Assembly: GCA_003241485.1 (NCBI GenBank)
Contig: QFQD01000043.1
Span: forward strand, 1-30,687
From: Ancylobacter novellus
Lineage (GTDB): Bacteria > Pseudomonadota > Alphaproteobacteria > Rhizobiales > Xanthobacteraceae
DNA length: 30,687 bases
Reading direction: 5' to 3'
This document shows, piece by piece, positions 6,442-14,729 of the stretch. The translations under genes were made by a program, and so were the position numbers. Position 1 is the stretch's first letter. Every line of letters starts with the position of its first letter. The notes under the pieces were generated by a model. That model ran no database searches, was not told the origin of the DNA, and was given only the letters and a program-made list of their open reading frames with translations.

Positions 6442-7248
6442 GTGAGCGACACGCCCGAGGCACACCGCTATCGCAGCCTCTTCTTGTCGGATGTCCATCT
6501 CGGCACGAAGGGCTGCCAGGCCGACCTCCTGCTCGATTTCCTGCGCTATTACGACGCCGACACGATCTATCTCGTCGGCGACATCGTCGATGGCTGGCGG
6601 CTGCGCTCGGGCTGGTACTGGCCGCAAGCGCATAACGACGTCGTGCAGAAGCTGCTGCGCAAGGCGCGCAAGGGCGCGCGCATCGTCTACCTGCCGGGGA
6701 ACCATGATGAATTCCTCCGCGACTATTACGGCAGTCATTTCGGCGGCATCGAAGTGGTCGAGACGGCCATTCATGAGGCGGCCAACGGCAAGCGCTACCT
6801 CGTCATCCATGGCGACGTGTTCGACGTCGTCGTGCGCCACGCCAAATGGCTCGCCTTCCTCGGCGACGGCGCCTACACCGCCGCGCTCGGCATCAACACC
6901 TATGTCAACTGGCTCCGCCGCAAGCTCGGCTTTCCCTATTGGTCTCTGAGCCAGTGGGCAAAGCTGAAGGTGAAGAACGCGGTCAATTTCATCGGCCGCT
7001 TCGAGGAAGCCGTCGCCACCGAGGCGCGCCGCCACAAGGTGGACGGCGTGGTCTGCGGCCATATTCACCACGCCGTGATGCATGAGAGCTTCGGCGTGGA
7101 GTATGTTAACTGCGGCGACTGGGTCGAGAGCTGCACCGCCATCGTCGAACACGCCGACGGGCGGATGGAATTGATCGACTGGGCGCGCCGCACCCGCGAG
7201 CGGCTTAACGCGCCGCTGCTGCTCGAAAGGCCGAAAGTCGCCGCCTGA
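6442..7248 (+). CDS. LpxH-like metallophosphoesterase (UDP-2,3-diacylglucosamine diphosphatase family)
   Basis: A 268-residue calcineurin-type phosphoesterase with the two-metal site in order: SDVHLG (D17, H19), GDIVDGW (D47), GNHDE (N87, H88), HGD (H123), and CGHIHHAV near the C-terminus. It belongs to the LpxH-related branch that contains many alphaproteobacterial proteins. Most alphaproteobacteria use LpxI for lipid A, so this protein may act in another lipid pathway with the glycosyltransferase that follows. I chose GTG 6442 because GGGGAGGG ends eight bases upstream; in-frame ATGs at 6391 and 6421 lack a ribosome site. Its stop overlaps the next start by one base (TGATG), so the two genes are translationally coupled. 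Confidence 0.88.
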   Translation: MSDTPEAHRYRSLFLSDVHLGTKGCQADLLLDFLRYYDADTIYLVGDIVDGWRLRSGWYWPQAHNDVVQKLLRKARKGARIVYLPGNHDEFLRDYYGSHFGGIEVVETAIHEAANGKRYLVIHGDVFDVVVRHAKWLAFLGDGAYTAALGINTYVNWLRRKLGFPYWSLSQWAKLKVKNAVNFIGRFEEAVATEARRHKVDGVVCGHIHHAVMHESFGVEYVNCGDWVESCTAIVEHADGRMELIDWARRTRERLNAPLLLERPKVAA

Positions 7249-8303
7249 TGCGAATCCTGATCGCGACCGATGCCTGGACGCCGCAGGTCAATGGCGTGGT
7301 GCGCTCGCTGCAGAACACCGCGCGCGAGGCCGCGCTTCTTGGCGCGCGCATCGACTTCCTGACGCCGGGCGACTTCCGCACCCTGCCCATGCCGACCTAT
7401 CCCGAGATCCGCCTCGCGCTCGCCACGCCCGGCATGGTGGCGCGGCGCATGGACGAGATCGGCGCCGACTTCGTGCATATCGCCACCGAAGGGCCGATCG
7501 GCCTGATGGCGCGGCGCGTGTGCCTGCGGCGCGGGCGCAGCTTCACCACGAGCTACCACACACGCTTCCCGGAATATCTCGCCGCCCGCGCGCCGGTGCC
7601 GCAGGCGCTGTCCTACGCGTGGCTGCGCCGCTTCCACAATGCCGGCGCGGGAATCATGGTCTCGACGGGCACGCTGGAGAGCGAGCTGCGCACGCGCGGG
7701 TTCCACAACATCATGCGCTGGTCGCGCGGCGTCGACGCGGAACTGTTCCGCCCTCGCCCCTATGGCGAGATGGACGCCCTCGTGCGCGACCTGCCCCGGC
7801 CCATCTTCCTCTCGGTCGGCCGCGTGGCGGTGGAGAAGAACATCGACGCCTTCCTCGCGCTCGACCTGCCCGGCTCCAAGGTCGTGGTCGGCGACGGGCC
7901 GGCGCGGGCGGAGCTGGAAAAGCGCTATCCGGGCGTGCATTTCCTCGGCCTGCAGCAAGGCGAAGCGCTGGCGCGCATCTACTCCGCCGCCGATGTCTTC
8001 GTCTTCTCCAGCCTGACCGACACCTTCGGCATCGTGCTGCTGGAAGCGCTGGCGAGCGGTCTGCCGGTCGCGGCCTACCCGGTGACCGGCCCGATGGACG
8101 TGATCGGCGAGGCCCCCGCCGACGCGCCGGCCGGCGTGCTCGACAACGATCTGCGCCGCGCGGCGCTGGCGGCGCTCGACCTCGACCGCGCGGACGCCCG
8201 CGCCTATGCGCTGAAATTCACCTGGCGCGCCTGCACCGAGCAATTCCTGCGCAATATCGAGGTCGCACAGGCCCGGCTGAAACCGTTCAGCGACGCCGCC
8301 TGA
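7248..8303 (+). CDS. Glycosyltransferase, GT4 family (MgtA-like)
   Basis: A 351-residue GT-B glycosyltransferase. The N-terminal domain begins MRILIATDAWTPQVNGVVRSL, the acceptor-side signature of this subfamily, with TSYHTRFPEYLAAR about 100 residues in. The C-terminal donor domain has SVGRVAVEKNIDAFL, GDGPARAELEKRYP and the EX7E-like segment TDTFGIVLLEALASGLPVAAY. Relatives include mannosyl- and sulfoquinovosyl-type lipid glycosyltransferases, so a membrane glycolipid or envelope sugar acceptor is plausible. The exact donor is unknown. The start overlaps the upstream stop by one base. With the phosphoesterase it forms a two-gene unit that I recall as common in alphaproteobacteria. Confidence 0.88.
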   Translation: MRILIATDAWTPQVNGVVRSLQNTAREAALLGARIDFLTPGDFRTLPMPTYPEIRLALATPGMVARRMDEIGADFVHIATEGPIGLMARRVCLRRGRSFTTSYHTRFPEYLAARAPVPQALSYAWLRRFHNAGAGIMVSTGTLESELRTRGFHNIMRWSRGVDAELFRPRPYGEMDALVRDLPRPIFLSVGRVAVEKNIDAFLALDLPGSKVVVGDGPARAELEKRYPGVHFLGLQQGEALARIYSAADVFVFSSLTDTFGIVLLEALASGLPVAAYPVTGPMDVIGEAPADAPAGVLDNDLRRAALAALDLDRADARAYALKFTWRACTEQFLRNIEVAQARLKPFSDAA

Positions 8304-8309
8304 AAGGCC

Positions 8310-9299
8310 TCAGGCGACGGCGAGGCAGCGCGCGAACATTTGCGCATCAACATTTCCGCCCGACAGCACCACCGCCGCGACCTTGTCCTTGAGATCGATC
8401 TTGCCCGCCAGGACGGCAGCGAGCGCGACCGCCCCGCCCGGCTCCACCACGATCTTCAGTTCCTCGAAGGCGAAGGCGACGGCGCGCGCCACCTCCTCAT
8501 CGGTGGCCGAGAGCCCTTCCCCGACGATGCGGGAGGAAATCTCGAAGGTCAGCCGCCCCGGCGTCGCCGCCAGCAACGCGTCGCAGATCGAGCCGCTGAC
8601 CTGATTGTTGCGCTCGCGCCCGCCGGAGCGGAAGGAGCGCGCATGGTCGTCGAAGCCGGCGGGCTCCGCCGTGATAACCCGCGCCTCCGGGAAACGGTCC
8701 TTCACCGCGAGCGCGATGCCGGAGATCAGGCCGCCGCCGGAGGCATTGGCGATGACCACATCCGGCGCGATGCCCTGCGCCGCAAGATCCTGCGCAATCT
8801 CCAACCCGACCGTGCCCTGCCCGGCGATGACGTAAAAATCGTCATAGGGCGGCACGAACACCGCGCCGCGCTCGCGGGCGATGGCGCCGGCGATGGCGTC
8901 GCGGTCGTCGGTCTCACGGTCGTACTGGACCACCTCGCCGCCAAAGGCGATGGTGCGGGCCCGCTTCATCGCCGGAGCGTCCTTCGGCATCACGATGACC
9001 GAGCGCATGCCCAGCAGCGTCGCCGCCGCGGCCACGCCCTGCGCGTGGTTGCCGGAGGAGCAGGCGACCACGCCGCCCGCGCGCTGGTCCGGCGGGATGC
9101 GCGAGATTCGGTTATAGGCACCGCGGAACTTGAACGAGCCGGTGCGCTGCAGCGGCTCCGGCTTCAGGAAGATGCGCCCGCCCGTGATCTCGTCGAGCTT
9201 CGGCGAGGAAATCAGCGGAGTACGCACGGCCACCGGGGCGAGCCTCTCGGCCGCCGAGGTGACATCATCGATGGTGGGAAGAGCGTTGGCGTGTGTCAT
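8310..9299 (-). CDS. Threonine/serine dehydratase (PLP fold type II)
   Basis: A 329-residue cytoplasmic PLP enzyme resembling catabolic threonine ammonia-lyase and serine racemase. The cofactor lysine lies in RTGSFKFRGAYNR (about 52-64), the substrate loop is SSGNHAQGVA, and the phosphate-binding glycine loop is NASGGGLISG. The C-terminus VVLSGGNVDAQMFA matches the family end. There is no regulatory ACT domain, which fits the catabolic (TdcB-like) or racemase-like group rather than biosynthetic IlvA. The ATG at 9299 matches the family start; the frame extends upstream without homology. It converges with the GT4 gene (six bases apart) and is divergent from an XRE-cupin regulator that may control it. 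Confidence 0.9.
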   Translation of the reverse strand: MTHANALPTIDDVTSAAERLAPVAVRTPLISSPKLDEITGGRIFLKPEPLQRTGSFKFRGAYNRISRIPPDQRAGGVVACSSGNHAQGVAAAATLLGMRSVIVMPKDAPAMKRARTIAFGGEVVQYDRETDDRDAIAGAIARERGAVFVPPYDDFYVIAGQGTVGLEIAQDLAAQGIAPDVVIANASGGGLISGIALAVKDRFPEARVITAEPAGFDDHARSFRSGGRERNNQVSGSICDALLAATPGRLTFEISSRIVGEGLSATDEEVARAVAFAFEELKIVVEPGGAVALAAVLAGKIDLKDKVAAVVLSGGNVDAQMFARCLAVA

Positions 9300-9320
9300 G
9301 GCGGTAAATCTAGTCCGGCC

Positions 9321-9333
9321 CGCGCGCGCGCGC
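9321..9333. repeat. Short alternating CG tract
   Basis: Thirteen alternating C and G bases lie in the divergent region between the dehydratase and the XRE regulator. In a GC-rich genome this may be chance. It could form Z-DNA under supercoiling, but nothing here shows function. Confidence 0.4.
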
Positions 9334-9453
9334 ATCCCCTTCTCTCGCAGACCCGCGCGATTTGCGGTGAATGCCGCGCCCGCGCCATTTAGGCCGCTTG
9401 CGCCGGGGCGGCACCACGCCCTAAGTTCCGGCTTTGAACCAGTGGGAGACGCC

Positions 9454-10074
9454 ATGTCGGGCCGCACCCGCACCCTGGACCGCATCGGCATGGATGCCGG
9501 CGCCCAGGCGATCACCGGCCAGCTTGGCCGTACCATCCAGCGCCTGCGCAAGGCCTACAACCTCTCACTATCGGAACTGTCCGAGCAGTCGGGCGTCGCC
9601 AAGTCGATCATCAGCCAGATAGAGCGGAACGAAACCAACCCGACGCTGGCCACCGTCTGGCGGCTCTCGCAGGCGCTCGACATGTCGATCGACCGCTTCA
9701 TGGCGGCGACCGATGACGAGCCCTTCGTCGAGCACCTGACGCGCGCCGACACGCCGATCCTGCTCTCCGAGGATGGCAAGTGCCGGCTCAGCATCACCGG
9801 CTGGATCAAGACGGTGGAATGGCTGCAATGGTTCGACTTCGTCGCCGAGCCGGGCGGCGAGCTGATCTCGGACGGCCACCAGCGCGGCTCGGTGGAGTGC
9901 CTGTCGGTGATCTCCGGCGAGCTGCAGGTCGAGTGCGGCGACATCGTCGAGACCGCGCGTTCCGGTGAGACGCTGCGCTACCGCTGCGACCGTCGCCATG
10001 TCATCCGCAATCTGAGCGGCGAGACGGCGCATGCCACCATGGTGTGCCTGCTGAAGGCCGCCGTGCTGGACTGA
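9454..10074 (+). CDS. XRE-family transcriptional regulator with C-terminal cupin domain
   Basis: A 206-residue regulator. Residues about 24-80 form an HTH_3 domain (IQRLRKAYNLSLSELSEQSGVAKSIISQIERNETNPTL in outline), and about 100-205 form a cupin sensor domain with the beta-strand segments SVECLSVISGELQVECGD and ETLRYRCDRRHVIRNLSG. This architecture is common for regulators of amino-acid or amine catabolism. The ATG at 9454 follows GGGAG closely. It lies divergent from the threonine/serine dehydratase with 154 bases between, so that gene is the obvious candidate target. That is inference from position only. Confidence 0.92.
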   Translation: MSGRTRTLDRIGMDAGAQAITGQLGRTIQRLRKAYNLSLSELSEQSGVAKSIISQIERNETNPTLATVWRLSQALDMSIDRFMAATDDEPFVEHLTRADTPILLSEDGKCRLSITGWIKTVEWLQWFDFVAEPGGELISDGHQRGSVECLSVISGELQVECGDIVETARSGETLRYRCDRRHVIRNLSGETAHATMVCLLKAAVLD

Positions 10075-10096
10075 ATTCAAACACGACGCTCACATG

Positions 10097-10124
10097 AAAA
10101 AGGCGCCCCGCAGGGCGCCTTTTT
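10097..10124. terminator. Bidirectional rho-independent terminator
   Basis: A perfect 12-bp stem AAAAAGGCGCCC / GGGCGCCTTTTT with a CGCA loop lies between the convergent XRE regulator and RND permease genes. A/T runs on both flanks allow it to serve both strands. Confidence 0.95.
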
Positions 10125-10143
10125 GTTTGGGAACGAGCCCGTC

Positions 10144-13100
10144 TCAATGCGGCGTGTTTTCCGCCGCGGCCAGCTTGCGCTCGCGCCGGCGTTCGCCAAA
10201 GCCCGCCAGCCAGCGGCAGACCACGTAGAAGGTCGGGGTGAACAGCAGTCCGAACACGGTCACGCCGATCATGCCGGAGAACACCGCCGTGCCGAGCGCC
10301 TGACGCAGTTCGGAGCCGGCGCCGGTCGCCCGCACCAGCGGCACCACGCCGAGAATGAAGGCGAGCGAGGTCATGATGATCGGGCGCAGGCGCAGCTGGG
10401 CGGCATGGGTCGCAGCGGCGAAGCGGTTTTCGCCGCTATCCTCCAGCTGCTTGGCGAACTCCACGATCAGGATCGCGTTCTTCGCCGCCAGACCGATCAG
10501 CACGATGAAGCCGACCTGACTCAATATGTTGCTGTCCTGCCCGCGCAGCAGGATGCCCGTGACAGCCGCGATCAGACACATCGGCACGATGAGCACGGCC
10601 GCCAGCGGCAGTGTGAGGCTCTCATACTGCGCCGCCAGGACGAGGAAGACGAACACCACGCCAAGCCCGAAGGCGAAGATCGCGGTGTTGCCCGCCCTCA
10701 CCTGCTGGTAGGCGAGCGTCGTCCACTCGAACGAGAAGCCATCCGGCAGCGTCTCCGCTGCGATGTTCTGCATCAGCTGGATCGCCTGCCCCTGCGAGAT
10801 GCCCGCAACGTCGCCGTCCAGCTCCGCCGCCGGATAGAGATTGTAGCGCGGCACGCGGTAGGGGCCGGAAATGTCCTTCACCGTGGTGAAGGAGCCGAGC
10901 GGCACGAGCTGCCCGTCGGCATTCTTCACCCGAAGGCGCAACAGGTCGTCCGAGGTCAGGCGATAGGGCGCGTCGGCCTGCGCCTGCACGCGGTAGGTGC
11001 GGCCGAACAGATTGAAGTCGTTGACATAGGACGAGCCGATAAAGGTCTGCAGCGTCGCGAAGACGTCGGCGATGTTGACGCCGAGCAATTGCGCCTTGGT
11101 GCGGTCGATATCGAGGAAGAGCTGCGGCGTCGAGGTCTCGAACAGCGAATAGACCTGTTTGAGTCCCGGCGTCTGGTTCGCGCGGCCCATCATGGCATAG
11201 ACCGCGCCCTGCAGCGCGCCATAGCCGCGCCCGCCGCGATCCTCGATCATCATGCGGTAGCCGCCGGCATTGCCGATGCCGTTCACCGGCGGCGGCATGA
11301 CGACGATCATGAACGCTTCCTCGATCGAGCCGAGCTTGCCGAACAGCTGCCCCTGAATGGCCGCCGCCGACTGGCCGGGGTGCTTGGCCCGCTCCTCCGC
11401 CGGCCCGAGAATGACGAACATGGCGCCGGCATTGGGCGCATTGGTGAAGGTCGCGCCGGAGAAGCCGACGATGTTCACGACATGGGCAACACCCGGCGTG
11501 GCAAGCACTTCCTTGGCGGCGCGCGTCATCACCTCGTTGGTGCGCGACAGCGCGGCACCGCCGGGAAGCTGCGCGGCGACGATGAGGTAGCCGCGGTCCT
11601 GCGCCGGGATGAAGCCCTGCGGCGTCATGCGGAACAGCTGGAAGCCGCCGGCGAGGATGCCGACATAAACGAGCAGCACGATCACCGCGAAGCGCACCAG
11701 CTTGCCGGTCAGCCAGCCATAGCCGCGCGAGAGGCCGTCAAACCCCTTGTTGAAGTAGTGGAAGAAGCCGGTGATCGGCCGCAGGAACCACACCGGCTTG
11801 TGCTCGGGGCCCTTGTGGGGCTTGAGCAGCAGCGCGCACATGGCCGGCGACAGGGTCAGCGATACCAGCAGCGAGATCAGCGTCGAACCGGCGATGGTCA
11901 GCGCGAACTGACGGTAGAACTCGCCGGAAATGCCGGTGATGAAGGCCGAGGGAATGAACACCGAGGCCAGCACCAGCGAAATCGCGACCAGCGCGCCGCC
12001 CACCTCGTCCATGGTCTTGTAGGCGGCATCGCGCGGCGAGAGGCCGGTGGAGATGTTGTGCTCGACGCTCTCCACCACGACGATCGCGTCGTCGACCACG
12101 ATGCCGATGGCCAGCACCAGGCCGAACAGCGACAGGTTGTTCAGCGAGAAGCCGAACAGGCTCATGATGAAGAAGGTGCCGATCAGCGACACCGGGATCG
12201 CCAGGATCGGGATGATCGCCGCCCGCCAGGTCTGCAGGAACAGGATCACCACGATAACCACGAGGACGATGGCCTCGAGGATGGTGTCCTCCACCGCGCG
12301 CACGGATTCGGCGATGAACTGCGTCGGGTTGTAGGCGGTGGAATAAGCCACGCCCGCCGGGAAGCTCTTGGCGATTTCCCGGATCTGCGCCTCGATCGCC
12401 TGGCCGGTCGCCAGCGCGTTCGAGCCCGGCAGCTGGAAGATGCCGAGCGCAACGGAGGGTTTGGAGTCGAAATAGGAGATCGAGGAATTGTCCTGCGCTT
12501 CGATGCCGATGCGCGCGACATCACGCAGCCGCACCACGGCATTGCCGCTCTGGCGCACGACGATGTTGCCGAACTCTTCCGGCGTCGACAGGCGCCCCAG
12601 CGTGCGCACCGCGACCTGGAAGGCCAGCTGCTTCTCGACCGGCGGCGCGTTCAGCACGCCCGAGGCGACCTGGAGGTTCTGCGCCTGAAGGGCAGCGGTG
12701 ACGTCGGTGGCGGTGAGGTTGAGCGCCTGCAGCTTCAGCGGGTCGAGCCACACCTGCATGGCGTAGTCGCGCGAGCCGAACACGGTGATCGAGCCGACGC
12801 CCGGCACGCGCTGGAGCTGATCCTTGATCTGCAGGTTGGCGTAGTTGGAGATGAACAGCGAGTCGCGCGAGTCATCGGGCGAGAACAGGCTCACCACCAT
12901 GAGAATGTCGGGCGACGACTTCGCGACCGTGACGCCGATCTGCTGCACTTCCTGCGGCAGGCGCGGTGTGGCGGTGGCGACGCGGTTCTGCACCTGAACC
13001 TGCGCAATATCGAGATCGGTGCCGATGTCGAAGGTCACCGCGATCGAGAAGCGCCCATCCGCGGTCGAGTTCGAGGAGATGTAGAGCATCCCCTCGACGC

Positions 13101-13317
13101 CGTTGATCTGCTGCTCGATGGGCGAGACCACGGTGTCGGCGACCGTCTCGGCACTCGCGCCCGGGTACTGGCCGGTGACGTTCACCACCGGCGGCGCGAT
13201 ATCGGGATACTGCGCGACCGGCAGCGAGACATAGGCGACCGCGCCAAGGATCATTACCACGATGGAAACCACCGAGGCGAAGATCGGGCGGTCGATGAAG
13301 AAATGCGAAAACTTCAT
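10144..13317 (-). CDS. RND multidrug efflux permease (AcrB/MexF/BepG-like, HAE-1)
   Basis: A 1,057-residue inner-membrane proton-driven exporter of the usual HAE-1 length. The N-terminus MKFSHFFIDRPIFASVVSIV is canonical. The proton-relay aspartates lie in GIVVDDAIVVVE in TM4, around residue 405, and the twofold repeated porter domains and 12 helices are evident from the hydrophobic runs. The second half carries FVFLVLAAQYESL and GLAAKNAILIVEFAK (the TM10 lysine). It would expel drugs, dyes, bile or plant compounds with the adaptor gene 17 bases upstream. No outer-membrane TolC partner is encoded here, so a channel made elsewhere is probably used. It ends at a bidirectional terminator. MexF/BepG is the closest group by eye. 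Confidence 0.96.
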   Translation of the reverse strand: MKFSHFFIDRPIFASVVSIVVMILGAVAYVSLPVAQYPDIAPPVVNVTGQYPGASAETVADTVVSPIEQQINGVEGMLYISSNSTADGRFSIAVTFDIGTDLDIAQVQVQNRVATATPRLPQEVQQIGVTVAKSSPDILMVVSLFSPDDSRDSLFISNYANLQIKDQLQRVPGVGSITVFGSRDYAMQVWLDPLKLQALNLTATDVTAALQAQNLQVASGVLNAPPVEKQLAFQVAVRTLGRLSTPEEFGNIVVRQSGNAVVRLRDVARIGIEAQDNSSISYFDSKPSVALGIFQLPGSNALATGQAIEAQIREIAKSFPAGVAYSTAYNPTQFIAESVRAVEDTILEAIVLVVIVVILFLQTWRAAIIPILAIPVSLIGTFFIMSLFGFSLNNLSLFGLVLAIGIVVDDAIVVVESVEHNISTGLSPRDAAYKTMDEVGGALVAISLVLASVFIPSAFITGISGEFYRQFALTIAGSTLISLLVSLTLSPAMCALLLKPHKGPEHKPVWFLRPITGFFHYFNKGFDGLSRGYGWLTGKLVRFAVIVLLVYVGILAGGFQLFRMTPQGFIPAQDRGYLIVAAQLPGGAALSRTNEVMTRAAKEVLATPGVAHVVNIVGFSGATFTNAPNAGAMFVILGPAEERAKHPGQSAAAIQGQLFGKLGSIEEAFMIVVMPPPVNGIGNAGGYRMMIEDRGGRGYGALQGAVYAMMGRANQTPGLKQVYSLFETSTPQLFLDIDRTKAQLLGVNIADVFATLQTFIGSSYVNDFNLFGRTYRVQAQADAPYRLTSDDLLRLRVKNADGQLVPLGSFTTVKDISGPYRVPRYNLYPAAELDGDVAGISQGQAIQLMQNIAAETLPDGFSFEWTTLAYQQVRAGNTAIFAFGLGVVFVFLVLAAQYESLTLPLAAVLIVPMCLIAAVTGILLRGQDSNILSQVGFIVLIGLAAKNAILIVEFAKQLEDSGENRFAAATHAAQLRLRPIIMTSLAFILGVVPLVRATGAGSELRQALGTAVFSGMIGVTVFGLLFTPTFYVVCRWLAGFGERRRERKLAAAENTPH

Positions 13318-13334
13318 GGCCCTGGCTCCCGCGC

Positions 13335-14588
13335 TCAGTTGGCGGGCTTGGCGGCGGCATCAGCTGCGGGCGCCGCGGCAGGTGCGGGCGCCGCGGCAGC
13401 TGCAGGCGCGGGCGCGGCGGCAGGCGCCGGCTGCTCGGGCTTGCCGACCACCTTGGCGCCAGGACGGATGCGCACCAGACCGTTCACCACGACCAGATCG
13501 TTCTTATCGAGACCGCTGGTGATGACACGCTGGCCGTCATAGACGCGGCCGAGCGTGACGTACTTCATCTGCGGCACCTGCGGCTGGTCGCCCGGCGCCA
13601 TCACATAGACGAACTTGCGCGTCTGCTCGGTGCCGATGGCGACGTCCGGCACCACCAGCGCGTCATGCGGCGCCGAGGACGGCACCTGAATGCGGCCGAA
13701 CATGCCGGGGGTGAACACCCCGTCCGAATTGGCAAACTGGGCGCGGCCACGGATCGTGCCGGTGTTGGCGTCAATCTGGTTGTCGACGAAGTTGAGCGTG
13801 CCTTCGTGCGGAAAACCCTTCTCGTCGATCAGCCCAAGGCGGACCTGGATCGGCTTGCCGCTGTCACCCATCGCCTTCGCCATGCGCTGGTAGCGCAGGA
13901 ACGACGCCTCGTCATAGGTGAACTCGAAATAGATCGGATCGAGCGAGACGATGGTGGCGAGCAGCGTGTTGGTGTTGGCGCCGCCCGCGCCGCCGGTGAC
14001 GAGGTTGCCGACCGAGACCTTGCGGTCGCCGATGCGCCCGGTGACGGGGGAGCGCAGATCGGTGAATTCGACGTCCAGCTGGGCGGCATGCACGGCCGCC
14101 TGCGCCGCCGACACGCTGGCGTTGGCCGACCGCTCGCTCTGCAGGCGCTGGTCGTAAGCCTGCTTGGAAATGGCGTTCGAGGTCTTGTCGTCGATCAGCG
14201 TCTGCGCGCGCTTCAGGTCGGACTGGGAGAAGTCGAGATCCGCCTGTGCCTTGGCGAGATTGGCCTGCGCCTGATCGAGCGCCACCTGGAAGGGGCGCTT
14301 GTCGATGGTGAACAGGAGGTCGCCCTGCTTCACCAGCTGGCCGTCGGTGAAATTGATGCTCTCGAGATAGCCGGAGACGCGGGCATAGACCTGCACCAGG
14401 TCGATCGCGGTGAAACGGCCGACATACTCGTCCGTGTCGGTGATGCTGCGCGTCGTCGGCAGGGCCACCGTCACCGGCGCGGCGGGAGGCGCCGCCTGCT
14501 GTGCCTGCTTCTGTTCCGAGCACCCCGCAAGGGTCAGTCCGACGAGCGAGAATGCGACAAGGGAAATGCGAGCGAAGGCGGCAGTCAT
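13335..14588 (-). CDS. RND efflux periplasmic adaptor lipoprotein (AcrA/MexE-like)
   Basis: A 417-residue membrane-fusion protein. The signal peptide ends in the lipobox LTLAGC with the lipidated cysteine at residue 23. It is followed by a lipoyl/biotinyl half-motif, an alpha-helical hairpin rich in Q, A and K (about 100-175, DQAQANLAKAQADLDFSQSD in part), a second lipoyl half and a beta-barrel domain with GRAQFANSDGVFTPGMFGRI. The last 30 or so residues are an Ala/Pro-rich tail (PAPAAAPAP...) that is not part of the family fold. GGAGAT lies upstream of the ATG at 14588. It is first in the operon with the permease. Confidence 0.95.
   Translation of the reverse strand: MTAAFARISLVAFSLVGLTLAGCSEQKQAQQAAPPAAPVTVALPTTRSITDTDEYVGRFTAIDLVQVYARVSGYLESINFTDGQLVKQGDLLFTIDKRPFQVALDQAQANLAKAQADLDFSQSDLKRAQTLIDDKTSNAISKQAYDQRLQSERSANASVSAAQAAVHAAQLDVEFTDLRSPVTGRIGDRKVSVGNLVTGGAGGANTNTLLATIVSLDPIYFEFTYDEASFLRYQRMAKAMGDSGKPIQVRLGLIDEKGFPHEGTLNFVDNQIDANTGTIRGRAQFANSDGVFTPGMFGRIQVPSSAPHDALVVPDVAIGTEQTRKFVYVMAPGDQPQVPQMKYVTLGRVYDGQRVITSGLDKNDLVVVNGLVRIRPGAKVVGKPEQPAPAAAPAPAAAAAPAPAAAPAADAAAKPAN
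13365..13423. repeat. Imperfect 18-base tandem repeats coding the Ala/Pro tail of the adaptor
   Basis: The 17-base block TGCGGGCGCCGCGGCAG occurs at 13365-13381 and again at 13383-13399, with a diverged third unit to 13423. On the coding (minus) strand it encodes alternating Ala-Pro-Ala steps. Such tracts expand and shrink by slippage, so tail length may vary between strains. Confidence 0.7.
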
Positions 14589-14688
14589 GCGTCTATCTCC
14601 GAGACAGCTATCGTTCGACGCCGAGATGGTTCCGGCGACGTGCGCTACGCCTCAGCCCCGCTCAGGAGACGCTTAGCGGTGATCGAGT

Positions 14689-14701
14689 AGCAAATTTTGC
14701 T
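14689..14701. promoter_or_regulatory. Palindrome upstream of the RND operon (candidate operator)
   Basis: AGCAAA-T-TTTGCT is a perfect 6-bp inverted repeat with one central base, about 100 bases upstream of the adaptor start in an AT-richer patch. RND operons are usually controlled by TetR- or LysR-type repressors, but no regulator gene is adjacent. Confidence 0.3.
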
Positions 14702-14729
14702 GCACCGCGTAAGCGAGAAAACTGATCGG

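Noticed and set aside
10123..13542. A very long open frame on the plus strand antisense to the RND permease (over 1,100 codons)
   Set aside because: Its product is rich in R, H, D, G and Q with no domain or hydrophobic core. It is the usual antisense shadow of a high-GC gene with strong GC3 bias; the minus-strand protein matches the RND family throughout.
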